Shown here piece after piece: positions 26,045 through 38,617 of a DNA stretch of 64,000 nt (position 1 is the first letter of the stretch; each line of letters begins with the position of its first letter). The DNA comes from an uncultured Lachnospiraceae bacterium (GTDB lineage Bacteria > Bacillota > Clostridia > Lachnospirales > Lachnospiraceae): positions 38,724 to 102,723 of the forward strand of contig CAKRMH010000009.1 of the NCBI GenBank assembly GCA_934364805.1, in the 5' to 3' direction. The notes under the pieces were generated by a model. It did not search any database. It was not told the origin of the DNA and was given only the letters and a program-made list of their open reading frames with translations. A program made the position numbers and the translations under genes.

Positions 26045-26968
26045 TTACCTATATGCAAAAATTTTATTATAAAATGCTCTTATTGTTTTAATATATTCAT
26101 TCTGAATAACTGTAAGATTCATACTTTTTCTATATATAATTTTTATAACTCTGTTTGCATCATCTCCCTCAAGCCTATAACAATTCAATTCATCTTTTAA
26201 AGATGGCAAAACACTAGAAGGAATGAAACATGCTCCTATCCCCGTGCCTGCAAAATGAATCGCCGTGTTTATATTTTTGCATGTAACTTTTGTTTGAGGA
26301 CTAAAGCCTTCTTTTCTGCATAAATTCTCAAATATTATATGTGCAGGCATTAGATTTGTCTGCATTATATAAGATAGATAGCGACATTCATTTATATTTA
26401 TTATAGGTAGTTCATCGTTAATGCATACATACTCATCTGCCTTTCTGTCAAGCTTAGGAGGAACTGCAAGCACATAATGTTCCCTTGCAACTTCTTCCAC
26501 TACATAATTATCTAATATCTGGGGATTCATAACCGTTAACAGAATATCTACAGTGCCATTGTCCAAAAGCTCTAATAAATCACTTTCCGCTGACTCCGAT
26601 ACATTGACCTTAATACCTGGGTATCTCTTTAAAAATTCATCTGTTATCTCGGGAATCACTAAAGCTGCATTTAACGGACCTGTTCCAATTGTGATAACAC
26701 CTTCTTTATTATCCAAGATATCTGCCAAGTTTAGCTTTAACCGTTTTTCTTCTTCCAAAACCCTTTTTGCATATCTTACAAAAATTTCCCCCTGATACGT
26801 CAGCTTCAATGGTGTCGTACGAATAAATATATCTGCTCCAATTTCCGCTTCAACCTTTTTTACATATTGACTTAATGAAGGTTGTGACACATATAATTGC
26901 TTTGCTGTCTCTGAAAAACTAAGCGTTTCACTAATTGCGACTATATATTCTAACTGTCTTGTATTCAT
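26045..26968 (-). CDS. LysR-family transcriptional regulator (second of two)
   Basis: The 307-residue protein has a winged helix-turn-helix (LSFSETAKQLYVSQPSLSQ, about residues 16-34) and a LysR effector domain. It is co-directional with the binding-protein gene 160 bases downstream and divergent from the EamA transporter gene, so it may control both. It is similar in sequence and position to the first LysR gene, suggesting duplication. AGGAGGTG precedes the start. Confidence 0.92.
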   Translation of the reverse strand: MNTRQLEYIVAISETLSFSETAKQLYVSQPSLSQYVKKVEAEIGADIFIRTTPLKLTYQGEIFVRYAKRVLEEEKRLKLNLADILDNKEGVITIGTGPLNAALVIPEITDEFLKRYPGIKVNVSESAESDLLELLDNGTVDILLTVMNPQILDNYVVEEVAREHYVLAVPPKLDRKADEYVCINDELPIININECRYLSYIMQTNLMPAHIIFENLCRKEGFSPQTKVTCKNINTAIHFAGTGIGACFIPSSVLPSLKDELNCYRLEGDDANRVIKIIYRKSMNLTVIQNEYIKTIRAFYNKIFAYR

Positions 26969-27133
26969 TTAGTCCACCTCCTATTATAGGTTTTTCATTA
27001 TGATTTTTATATATATTTATATATTTGTTATTATATTACATCTTATGATAACATAAAATCGAACATTTAAGGTAACTGTTTTTCTATTTGAACATATACC
27101 CCAAATGTTACTACTTTGAAAAGAGGATTTATT

Positions 27134-28063
27134 ATGAATGCAAAAACACAAACCCGGAAATACCTTTTCGGTCTCATATTTTCTATTTTGATGTTCTCAA
27201 CCTTTGAAGTTGCCTCCAAATCTATGCATGGGTGCATAACTCCTTTCCAATTGACTTTTTACAGGTTCTTAATCGGAGGAATTGTACTTATTCCATTTTC
27301 CATGTCAGAAATAAAGAAGCGAAATATCAAATTCTCATTCAAAGATTGCATTGTAAATATTATAATGGGATTTCTTCTGGTATTTGCCAGTATGGCTGTT
27401 ACGCAAATAGGTCTGCAAATCTCTTCCGCCAGTCTTACCGCAATTATTTTCAGTTCAAATCCATTATTTATCTCTCTTTTTTCTGCAGTTATTTTAAAAG
27501 AAAGACTCACAAAAGGGAAAGTAATCGGTCTTATTGTCGGTATTATTGGTCTTTTTATCACCTGTGCGCATATATTTCACATGAGTTTTGATGTCAATTC
27601 ATCATTTATTCTAGGGGTTATTCTTATTTTTACAGGAATGATTATATTCAGCTTATATACTGTTCTAAACAAACCAAGGGTTAAAAAATATGGCAGTATA
27701 ACTTGCACAACTCTTTCCTCTATATATGGAGCATTGACGATAATACCCCTTCTGATAGTGAATGGAATCACTCAACATATTAATCCATTTGTATTTAATT
27801 ATAGAGCAATATGGCCACAATTTTTATTCGTCGCAATATTTGTAACAGGAATTGCATATTATTTTTATTTTGATGCTCTTTCCAATTTAGATACCACAGT
27901 AAGTTCAATGTCATTCTTTATTAAACCACCTCTGGCAAGTTTCATGTGCTTTCTTTTCTTGAAAGAAGAAATTAAAATTAATAGTATAATTGGTATTATT
28001 GTAATATTTATTGGAGTGGTTATATCTATTAAATTCGGAATACCTAATGACCAAAAAAAATAA
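27134..28063 (+). CDS. EamA/DMT-family transporter
   Basis: The protein has about ten membrane helices in two EamA halves (residues about 8-140 and 155-300), with the family features FLIGGIVLIPF and LASFMCFLFLKEEIK. DMT proteins of this kind export or import small metabolites; the substrate is unknown. A longer frame starts at a TTG at 27116, but AGAGG lies before the ATG at 27134, giving 309 residues. It is divergent from the second LysR gene, which suggests shared control; an ATGATAACAT dyad-like sequence lies in the intergenic space. Confidence 0.9.
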   Translation: MNAKTQTRKYLFGLIFSILMFSTFEVASKSMHGCITPFQLTFYRFLIGGIVLIPFSMSEIKKRNIKFSFKDCIVNIIMGFLLVFASMAVTQIGLQISSASLTAIIFSSNPLFISLFSAVILKERLTKGKVIGLIVGIIGLFITCAHIFHMSFDVNSSFILGVILIFTGMIIFSLYTVLNKPRVKKYGSITCTTLSSIYGALTIIPLLIVNGITQHINPFVFNYRAIWPQFLFVAIFVTGIAYYFYFDALSNLDTTVSSMSFFIKPPLASFMCFLFLKEEIKINSIIGIIVIFIGVVISIKFGIPNDQKK

Positions 28064-28106
28064 TATATTTGAGGAAAGATACTTTTCTCCGCAAATCCTC
28101 ATTTCT

Positions 28107-28153
28107 TAATGATTACACCGTCAATTTTTCAGTATTAGACAGTGTAATCATTA
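28107..28153. repeat. 12-bp inverted repeat downstream of the EamA gene
   Basis: TAATGATTACAC (28107-28118) and its exact complement GTGTAATCATTA (28142-28153) enclose 23 bases. There is no T run. It may be a weak terminator or the end of a small mobile element. Confidence 0.5.
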
Positions 28154-28266
28154 ATTTTTGGGGGTATGGAGAATCTGCTGTTTTTCGGTGTAACGGGTCA
28201 TTTCCCGTTCTTTGCCGAAAATTTGTACCGTAATTCGAGGATTTTATTTTGAGTCTCCATCTAATG

Positions 28267-28350
28267 TTTGCAACTTTTCCAACCTTATTTACTACATGTT
28301 TTGCAACTTTTCCAACCGATTTTTTCATGTTTTATTCAATTTTTCCAACC
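28267..28350. repeat. Three tandem 18-base repeats at an exact 33-base period
   Basis: TTTGCAACTTTTCCAACC occurs at 28267-28284 and 28300-28317, and a variant ending CAATTTTTCCAACC at 28333-28350. Repeat starts are exactly 33 bases apart, three helical turns. They end 6 bases before the stop codon of the AraC gene. Purpose unknown. Confidence 0.7.
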
Positions 28351-28355
28351 GATCA

Positions 28356-29162
28356 TCATATATGCAGCCGCCGGAACTCCACCGGCGTCATTCCTGTGAG
28401 TTTCCGAAACATCACGATAAAATGGCTGGCATCCGTATACCCTACATCATGCGCAATCTCCTGGATCCTGCGGTTGCGCTTCATCAAAAGCTTCTTTGCC
28501 TGATTGATCCGGTAATTGGTCAGATATTCGTATACCGAGCAGCCGACATACCGCACAAAAAGCCGCGACAGATACTGTGGCGAAACATACACGCTCTTTG
28601 CGAGCTGCTCTGCGGAAAGATCTTCCATGTAATTGCTTTCAATCTGTTCCACAACAGGGCGGACATATTTATCCCACGCTGGCTGCGCTGCTGCCGCCGA
28701 GTGCGGGATTCCCTCAGAAAAAAGCAACAGCAGATGATAACAGTCCATAGACAGCTGCCTTGTATTGCCCGGAGTTGTCTCAAACAGCTCCACTGCGCCT
28801 GCAATCACCCGCTCGATCTCAGCTCCCTTCTCTTCCCCGATCAAAAGATAATCATCCGTTCCGATCATCGTCTTCAGATATGGCTCCATAGAACCGGTAA
28901 ATGTTGCAAATTCTGTGATCCAGCGCCCTTCCAGCGCCCGATAGCTGTGCGGCACAAACGGCGCAAAAAGAATCCCCTGCCCCTGCTCCAGAAGAATTGT
29001 TTTCCCTTTTACAGACACACATCCGCTTCCGGATTCCGTCTGAAGATAATGATACATCGGAAAACCTTCCGGTCTTGTTACAAGTTCCTGTGTCCAGTGA
29101 TTGCCGACCGAATCAAACTGAAACGCCTCTCGGTTAAAATGATTTCCAAAATAAATTGACAT
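28356..29162 (-). CDS. AraC-family transcriptional regulator
   Basis: The 268-residue protein has an N-terminal cupin-like sugar-binding domain (about residues 10-150) and a C-terminal double helix-turn-helix (MEDLSAEQLAKSVYVSPQYL and IQEIAHDVGYTDASHFIVMF, each one HTH). It is divergent from the GH42 beta-galactosidase gene, so it is probably its activator in response to a galactoside. The start has GGGGG upstream. No transporter gene is adjacent. Confidence 0.92.
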   Translation of the reverse strand: MSIYFGNHFNREAFQFDSVGNHWTQELVTRPEGFPMYHYLQTESGSGCVSVKGKTILLEQGQGILFAPFVPHSYRALEGRWITEFATFTGSMEPYLKTMIGTDDYLLIGEEKGAEIERVIAGAVELFETTPGNTRQLSMDCYHLLLLFSEGIPHSAAAAQPAWDKYVRPVVEQIESNYMEDLSAEQLAKSVYVSPQYLSRLFVRYVGCSVYEYLTNYRINQAKKLLMKRNRRIQEIAHDVGYTDASHFIVMFRKLTGMTPVEFRRLHI

Positions 29163-29211
29163 TCCATTTCCCCCTGTTTCTTGTGATACGGTGTTTCACA
29201 TTTTGCTTCAC

Positions 29212-29222
29212 GAAACAGTTTC
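29212..29222. promoter_or_regulatory. Candidate operator in the AraC/GH42 intergenic region
   Basis: The 11-base palindrome GAAACAGTTTC lies between the divergent genes, with half-site-like AAACTGTTT at 29236-29244 and GTTTCAC at 29193-29199. These may be AraC sites. The rest of the 225-base gap shows only AT-rich sequence and the GH42 RBS. Confidence 0.4.
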
Positions 29223-29387
29223 AAAATATTATATAAACTGTTTGTTCCTGTTATACAATTTTGCAGGAAATTATATTATGATAAGCATAAATCAAGGGAA
29301 ATAAAAAGGCAAGTGATATACGCCTTTCAGATTCAAAAAACGCAATATTTAGAACACTATATTTTTTAAAAATGGGAGGTTTTTACA

Positions 29388-31400
29388 ATGGAATCCAAAT
29401 TTAAAAGAATCCTCTACGGAGGAGATTACAACCCGAACCAGTGGCCGGAAGAGATCTGGGAAGATGATATGCGCATTTTCAAGGATGCCCATATCAACAC
29501 TGCAACGATCAACGTTTTTTCCTGGGCAAAGATTCAGCCATCGGAGCATGAATACGACTTCTCCTGTCTGGATAAGATTGTGGATATGCTTTCACGTGAA
29601 AATTACGATATTGTTTTTGCAACATCGACTGCAGCGCTTCCTGCATGGATGGTCAAAAAATATCCTGAGGTCATGAGCACCGATTACGAAGGCAGACATC
29701 ACAAATTCGGTGGCAGACACAATGCCTGCCCGAACTCTCTTGTATACCAGAAGTATGCCAGAGCGCTTGCTTCAAAACTGGCTGAGCGTTATGCTGATAA
29801 CCCACACGTTACCTGCTGGCATATCAACAATGAATATGGCGCAGAATGTTACTGCGACAACTGTCAGAACGCATTTCGTGTATGGCTGAAGGACAAATAC
29901 CACACGATCGATGAGCTGAACACCGCCTGGAATATGGAATTCTGGGGACACACCATCTATGACTGGGATGAGATTGTTGTTCCGAACGCGCTCAGTGAAG
30001 GGATTGGAAGAGACAAGACCGCTTTTGCAGGAATCTCGATCGACTACCGCCGTTTTCTGTCTGACAGCCTGTTAAATAATTATAAAATGGAACGCGATGC
30101 GATCCGTGAAAAGAAGCCGGATGCACTGATCACAACAAATCTGATGGGAACCTTCAAGGGTCTTGATTATTTCAAATGGGCAAAAGAAATGGACATCGTA
30201 TCATGGGATAACTACCCTGCATATGACACGCCATGGAGCCAGGTTGCCATGACACATGACCTCATGCGCGGATTAAAAGACGAACCATTCATGCTGATGG
30301 AGCAGACTCCGAGCCAGCAGAACTGGCAGAAATACAATTCCCTGAAACGTCCAGGCCAGATGCGCGCCCAGAGCTACCAGACCATGGCACATGGTGCAGA
30401 TACGATCCAGTTTTTCCAGCTGCGCAGAAGTGTCGGCGGCTGTGAAAAATTCCACGGTGCTGTCATCGCCCATGTTGGCAATGAAAATACCCGCGTATTC
30501 CGCGAGACGGCACAGCTTGGCAGAGAATTAGAAAGCTTCGGCACGAAAACCCTCGGCTCTAAAAATCCTTCAAAAGTCGGCATCATTTTTGACTGGGATA
30601 ATTACTGGGCGCTCGAATATACAAGCGGTCCTTCTGCCGATCTGAAATACGTTGATCAGATCCACCAGTACTATGAGTTTTTCTATAACCGCAATATCTC
30701 TGTCGACATGATTCCAGTCGATGCAGATTTTTCAAAATACGACATGATCGCCGCGCCTGTCCTTTATATGGTAAAAGACGGTATGAAAGAAGCTCTGGAA
30801 AGCTTCGTAAAAAACGGCGGCACACTGATCACCACTTTTATGAGCGGCATTGTCGGACAGTCCGATAACGTACATCTCGGCGGTTATCCTGGTCCGCTCC
30901 GTGATATGGCAGGAGTCTGGGTTGAAGAGATCGATGCCCTTGCACCGGAGCAGTATAACACCGCACAGTTTGCCGATGGAACGAGCTATTCCTGCGGACT
31001 ACTCTGCGATCTGATGCATCTGGAAGGTGCCGAAGCACTCGCTTCCTACGGTGAAGATTTCTATGCCGGAATGCCAGCTGCCACAAAAAATACATTTGGA
31101 AAAGGTCACGTATACTACATCGGAACCCAGCTTGAGAAAGATGGTCTTGCAAAAATCCTCTCCGAAGCAGTTTCCGAGGCTGGTGTAAACTCTGTGATTC
31201 CAGAGACAACTGCACTTGAAGTCACTTGCAGAGTCAGCGATACCACACGCTTCTACTATGTGATGAACTTCTCCGGTACAGATCAGCCGCTTCCAAAAAG
31301 TCTGTCCGGAAAAACAGATCTCATCACTGGAAAAACTGCACCAGCCGGCAGCGTTCTTGCCCCATGGGATGTCATGATCCTGCAGGAACCGCTGGCATAA
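29388..31400 (+). CDS. GH42 beta-galactosidase
   Basis: The 670-residue enzyme hydrolyses terminal beta-galactosides. It starts with the GH42 hallmark GGDYNPNQWPEEIWEDD, has the acid/base Glu in CWHINNEYGAECYC (about residue 146) and the nucleophile Glu in FMLMEQTPSQQNW (about residue 305), followed by a trimerisation domain and a C-terminal beta domain. The Cys cluster CYCDNC is the zinc site of many members. No signal peptide, so it acts in the cytoplasm on imported oligosaccharides. GGGAGG precedes the start. Confidence 0.96.
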   Translation: MESKFKRILYGGDYNPNQWPEEIWEDDMRIFKDAHINTATINVFSWAKIQPSEHEYDFSCLDKIVDMLSRENYDIVFATSTAALPAWMVKKYPEVMSTDYEGRHHKFGGRHNACPNSLVYQKYARALASKLAERYADNPHVTCWHINNEYGAECYCDNCQNAFRVWLKDKYHTIDELNTAWNMEFWGHTIYDWDEIVVPNALSEGIGRDKTAFAGISIDYRRFLSDSLLNNYKMERDAIREKKPDALITTNLMGTFKGLDYFKWAKEMDIVSWDNYPAYDTPWSQVAMTHDLMRGLKDEPFMLMEQTPSQQNWQKYNSLKRPGQMRAQSYQTMAHGADTIQFFQLRRSVGGCEKFHGAVIAHVGNENTRVFRETAQLGRELESFGTKTLGSKNPSKVGIIFDWDNYWALEYTSGPSADLKYVDQIHQYYEFFYNRNISVDMIPVDADFSKYDMIAAPVLYMVKDGMKEALESFVKNGGTLITTFMSGIVGQSDNVHLGGYPGPLRDMAGVWVEEIDALAPEQYNTAQFADGTSYSCGLLCDLMHLEGAEALASYGEDFYAGMPAATKNTFGKGHVYYIGTQLEKDGLAKILSEAVSEAGVNSVIPETTALEVTCRVSDTTRFYYVMNFSGTDQPLPKSLSGKTDLITGKTAPAGSVLAPWDVMILQEPLA

Positions 31401-31431
31401 CATAAGCCCCCATTTCCTTCCTTTACATAGC

Positions 31432-31487
31432 TATCGGCAAAATATATCCACTTTTACGCAAAGTAATCGTGTTATATTTTGCCGATA
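31432..31487. repeat. Long inverted repeat between convergent genes
   Basis: TATCGGCAAAATATA (31432-31446) and its exact complement (31473-31487) form a 15-bp stem with a 26-base loop that holds a second small stem (ACTTT/AAAGT). It lies between the stops of the GH42 and MFS genes. It may serve as a bidirectional terminator, but the usual T run is missing. Confidence 0.6.
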
Positions 31488-31556
31488 AATACAGATTATG
31501 ATCTGCTTATTATTGTTTCATTCACAAAATCATCTTTTTTCATATCATCTGTAAAT

Positions 31557-32798
31557 CTATTTTTTATATAAAAAAGTGTTGTTTAACATACCTGCCACTG
31601 TAAGAACGATCACAATGCATACTGCCACGATCAGGAATACCTTATCCATTCCGCAAAACTTAAGGAGCACTCCAGCAGCTGCGGAAGCCACAGGAACAAC
31701 CGCCTCACCAATTGCAGTATAGATGGTATTGGTTCTTGACATATATTCCTGATCCGTATATTTCATCAGCAAAATTCCTAACCCGGTCGTCATAAATCCG
31801 GCAAAGACGCCATAGCATAAATAGCACAACGCAATTCCGTAATACCATATTCCTTCGGCTGCAATGTGTCTGATCTCCATTACAGCAATCAAAACATACA
31901 AAAAAGCAATAAACAGTCCACTGATTCCAAACAGCACTCTGGAACGAACCTTCTTCTGGATGATTGGATAAACTGCACCGCCCAGCAGCACTCCGACTGT
32001 CAGACAGATATTTAACAACGACAGATACGCTGCATTTTGTTTCAAAATATCCACCACAACAGGTGTCTGCAAAGAGTCAATTGGCGCCATCACCGCGTTT
32101 GCAAAGACCGCAAAAAGGATAACCCGGATCAATATTTTCTTACTTTTTACATATTGAAGTCCCTCTTTAAAAATGATAAGACTGTTTTTCTTTTCCAGAT
32201 TTTCAGCAATCGTTTCTTTCTTCATGATCATCCAGATCATCACAATCGACAGTATAAATGTCGCAATATCAACGACAAATGCCGCATTGATGTTCAGACA
32301 GCTGATGATCAGTCCTCCAATTCCTGTACCAGCAACCTCTGCCAGCATGGAAACAAGCACGTTCAGGGAAACCCCGTATGAAAGCTCATCTTCATCCAGA
32401 AGCTGTGTGATAAAAGATACTCCGGCTGGAATACGGAAAGCCTCCGCTGCCGAGATCAGAAATGAGAAAAGAATAAGTACAATCAGACTCAGTGTGTTCG
32501 TATTCATACAGATCAAAAGAACTGCAACAAGCAATGCCCGGATCATGTCACAGAGGATCATAATATTTTTCTTGATCTTCTTTTCCACATACGCTCCTGA
32601 CAATGGCAAAAATAAGACCGAGGGTATTTTATTCACCGCAAATACGATTGCCGCCCATGTTCCCTCTCCGGTAAACGCATATACCAGCCAGGAAAATGCC
32701 AGCGTGTCCACGGAATCTCCAAGCCGGTTTATCATATTTGCGAAAAGCAGACGTCGGTAGTTCTTATTTTTGAGTAATGTTCTATAGGTTGTTTCCAT
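31557..32798 (-). CDS. MFS exporter, MefA-like group
   Basis: The 413-residue protein has about 12 membrane helices and belongs to the same MFS_3-type group as the gene at 12432-13631, with similar openings (KNKNYRRLLFANMINRLGDS and KRNRNFRIFFEASCISGIGD). The substrate is unknown; many members export drugs. The longest frame starts at 32885, but the ATG at 32798 has GAGAGG upstream and begins with the family N-terminus. A palindromic operator-like sequence precedes it. Confidence 0.88.
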   Translation of the reverse strand: METTYRTLLKNKNYRRLLFANMINRLGDSVDTLAFSWLVYAFTGEGTWAAIVFAVNKIPSVLFLPLSGAYVEKKIKKNIMILCDMIRALLVAVLLICMNTNTLSLIVLILFSFLISAAEAFRIPAGVSFITQLLDEDELSYGVSLNVLVSMLAEVAGTGIGGLIISCLNINAAFVVDIATFILSIVMIWMIMKKETIAENLEKKNSLIIFKEGLQYVKSKKILIRVILFAVFANAVMAPIDSLQTPVVVDILKQNAAYLSLLNICLTVGVLLGGAVYPIIQKKVRSRVLFGISGLFIAFLYVLIAVMEIRHIAAEGIWYYGIALCYLCYGVFAGFMTTGLGILLMKYTDQEYMSRTNTIYTAIGEAVVPVASAAAGVLLKFCGMDKVFLIVAVCIVIVLTVAGMLNNTFLYKK

Positions 32799-32824
32799 GA
32801 TTGCTGTTGATCCTCTCTCGTGTA

Positions 32825-32850
32825 ATATGTTATGTCCTATGATAACATAT
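32825..32850. promoter_or_regulatory. Palindromic operator candidate before the MFS gene
   Basis: ATATGTTAT and its exact complement ATAACATAT are separated by 8 bases, 27 bases upstream of the MFS start. The symmetry and size suit a dimeric MarR- or TetR-type repressor, though no such gene is adjacent. Confidence 0.5.
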
Positions 32851-32872
32851 CGTCCCATATGCGACAATAAAA

Positions 32873-32912
32873 TCCCCCGGATCACAAGTATCCTCGTGAT
32901 TCGGGGGGTTTT
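32873..32912. terminator. Bidirectional terminator after atpC
   Basis: A strong G/C stem (TCCCCCGGATCAC with GTGATTCGGGGGG) with T runs on both strands lies 25 bases after the atpC stop codon and upstream of the MFS gene. It ends the atp operon. Confidence 0.88.
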
Positions 32913-32936
32913 CTTTGTCCGTATATTAAATTTGCT

Positions 32937-33344
32937 CTATCGGTACTCTGCCGCACTGATACGTGTCAGTGCTTTATGCAGGGCAAATTCCGCGCGCTTG
33001 ATGTCAAGCTCGGCACTTTTGTTGGTCAGACGCTGCTCGGCACGCTCTTTTGCTGCCACAGCGCGGGCAACATCGATCTCCTCCGGCCACTCGGCAACCT
33101 CTGCCAGAAGTGTGACACGGTCATTTAAGATCTCTGCAAAGCCGGCATGCACTGCTGCTACTTTCTGCACATCTCCTTCATGGATCGTGACGAGTCCTGG
33201 ATCAAGCACTGTCGTAAGCGGAATGTGATTCCTGTATACACCGATCTGTCCCTGTACGGTATTAAATTCGATCATATCTGCGTCTCCGGTATAAAATACG
33301 CGGTCCGGTGTAATGATCTCTACTTTAAACATATTATCTGCCAT
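32937..33344 (-). CDS. atpC: ATP synthase epsilon subunit
   Basis: The 135-residue epsilon subunit has the N-terminal beta sandwich (KVEIITPDRVFYTGDADMIE) and C-terminal helical hairpin (about residues 90-135) that regulates F1. Length is normal. It is the last gene of the operon, 11 bases after atpD, followed by a terminator. Confidence 0.96.
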   Translation of the reverse strand: MADNMFKVEIITPDRVFYTGDADMIEFNTVQGQIGVYRNHIPLTTVLDPGLVTIHEGDVQKVAAVHAGFAEILNDRVTLLAEVAEWPEEIDVARAVAAKERAEQRLTNKSAELDIKRAEFALHKALTRISAAEYR

Positions 33345-33355
33345 AGCCTCACCTC

Positions 33356-34759
<1,404 letters not shown>

Positions 34760-34796
34760 TTATGATGATTATTATTTATGTGATTGCTGCAGCACA

Positions 34797-35657
34797 TTAT
34801 TCGATCGCATTCGCACCGGCAATGATCTCCGTTAATTCCTGCGTGATCGAGCCCTGACGTGCTCTGTTATACTTCAGGGACAGATCACTGATCATATCCT
34901 CCGCATTGCTGGTCGCAGAATCCATCGCCTGCATACGGGCTCCGTTTTCACTGGCTACTGCCTCTACCAAAGCTCCGTAAAAAAGGCTTGTTACGTATTT
35001 CGGAATGATCATATCGAGTGCTTCTTCCTCATTTGGCTCATAGTTCATAAGAACATTGGATGCCTCGTCGGTCTCTTCCTGTGCTTCAATGTCTACCGGA
35101 AGCAGACGGATCAGCTTAGGTTCATGGCTGACGGTATTTTTAAAATGAGTATAAGCAAGATAGATCTCACCGATCTCTCCCTTTGCAAAGGAATCCAGCA
35201 CCTTTTTACAAAGTGCCGCTGCATCCGGGTAAGATGGTGCTTCCATAATTGCAGAATCATCCGAAACAATATGATAACCGCGGCGGCTTAAGCCTTCTAC
35301 ACCTTTTCCACCGACTGCGTAGATTTCCAGATCCTCTTTCTTCAGATCCTCATTGCCTGTGATAAGTTTCACAATGTTGGAATTGTATCCACCCGCCAGA
35401 CCACGGTTTGATGTGATCACAACTACTGCCTTTTTGGTGGAATCGCCCCCCGTAAGATACGGGTGGTTGATATTTCCGCTTTTGGCAAGCATTGAACTTA
35501 CGGTATGATACATGTAATTAAAATATGGATCTGTCTGTTCTGCATGACTCTTCGCCTTTTGAAGTTTTACGGTAGAAACGAGCTTCATGGCTTTGGTGAT
35601 CTGCTGCGTACTTTGTATGCTGCTTTTTCTTCGCTTAATGTCTCGCATGGAGGCCAT
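34797..35657 (-). CDS. atpG: ATP synthase gamma subunit
   Basis: The 286-residue rotor shaft subunit has the N-terminal motif MRDIKRRKSSIQSTQQITKAM and the C-terminal RARQGSITQELTEIIAGANA, both conserved in gamma. Its helices sit in the alpha/beta ring. It lies 21 bases after atpA. Confidence 0.97.
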   Translation of the reverse strand: MASMRDIKRRKSSIQSTQQITKAMKLVSTVKLQKAKSHAEQTDPYFNYMYHTVSSMLAKSGNINHPYLTGGDSTKKAVVVITSNRGLAGGYNSNIVKLITGNEDLKKEDLEIYAVGGKGVEGLSRRGYHIVSDDSAIMEAPSYPDAAALCKKVLDSFAKGEIGEIYLAYTHFKNTVSHEPKLIRLLPVDIEAQEETDEASNVLMNYEPNEEEALDMIIPKYVTSLFYGALVEAVASENGARMQAMDSATSNAEDMISDLSLKYNRARQGSITQELTEIIAGANAIE

Positions 35658-35678
35658 TTTACCACCTACTTTCTGCCA

Positions 35679-37734
<2,056 letters not shown>

Positions 37735-37750
<16 letters not shown>

Positions 37751-38268
37751 GTCGATTCACCCATTTCTTTTAATGTTTCGTCTACCAGGGTATCCTGAAT
37801 CTGGGTATCGATTGATGCGGATACAACTTTTGCCGCCATCATCGATGCAATCTGGATCATCTCCTGTTTTACATCATCCATTGCGTGTTTCTTCTCAAGC
37901 TCAGCTTCTGACTGTGCTCTTTTGATGATACGGGAAGCTTCTTCTTTTGCTTCATCCACGATCTTAGCCTGATTTCGGATGGCTTTCTGACGTGCCTCTG
38001 CAAGAATTGCTTCCGCTTCTTTATTGACGTCCTTTAATTTTGCTTCATACTCAGCTTTTAATGCCTTCGCTGCTTCTTTGTCTGCTTCTGCAGACGTAAT
38101 ATCGTTATTGATCCGGTCCTGTCTGTCTTTTAACAGCTTTCTTGCAGGATTGAACAATAAGTAAGATAAAAGCAGGAATAAAACAAATATGGAAATTGCC
38201 AGTAATGTTGCATCAAACAAAAGCTGTGCATCAAGATTAAATAGTCTTAAATATTCCTGTGCGAGCAA
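37735..38268 (-). CDS. atpF: ATP synthase b subunit
   Basis: The 177-residue stator subunit has one N-terminal membrane helix (about residues 18-42) followed by a long charged coiled coil rich in Ala, Glu and Lys. The start codon is TTG at 38268, with AAAGGAGAG upstream; no better ATG fits the family N-terminus. Confidence 0.93.
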
Positions 38269-38324
38269 TCTTAACTCTCCTTTCCACGTGATTTGTTCCG
38301 CTTATGCGTGTTTCCAAACCATTT

Positions 38325-38603
<279 letters not shown>

Positions 38604-38617
38604 TTATTTTTGTTACC

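Noticed and set aside
16623..28063. Prophage or integrative element covering the AT-rich island
   Set aside because: No integrase, transposase, phage structural gene, tRNA or clear attachment repeat was seen.
28113..28328. 71-residue minus-strand frame containing VGKVAK and VGKVAN repeats
   Set aside because: It has no RBS, its repeats come from the 33-base DNA repeats, and it crosses the 12-bp inverted repeat; a coding role is not supported.
28267..28350. Possible CRISPR array from evenly spaced repeats
   Set aside because: Only three 18-base units, 15-base spacers and no cas genes; this is not a CRISPR array.
28212..29159. Long plus-strand frame opposite the AraC gene
   Set aside because: It is rich in Arg, His and Cys in a pattern typical of an antisense shadow; the minus-strand AraC protein has clear domains.
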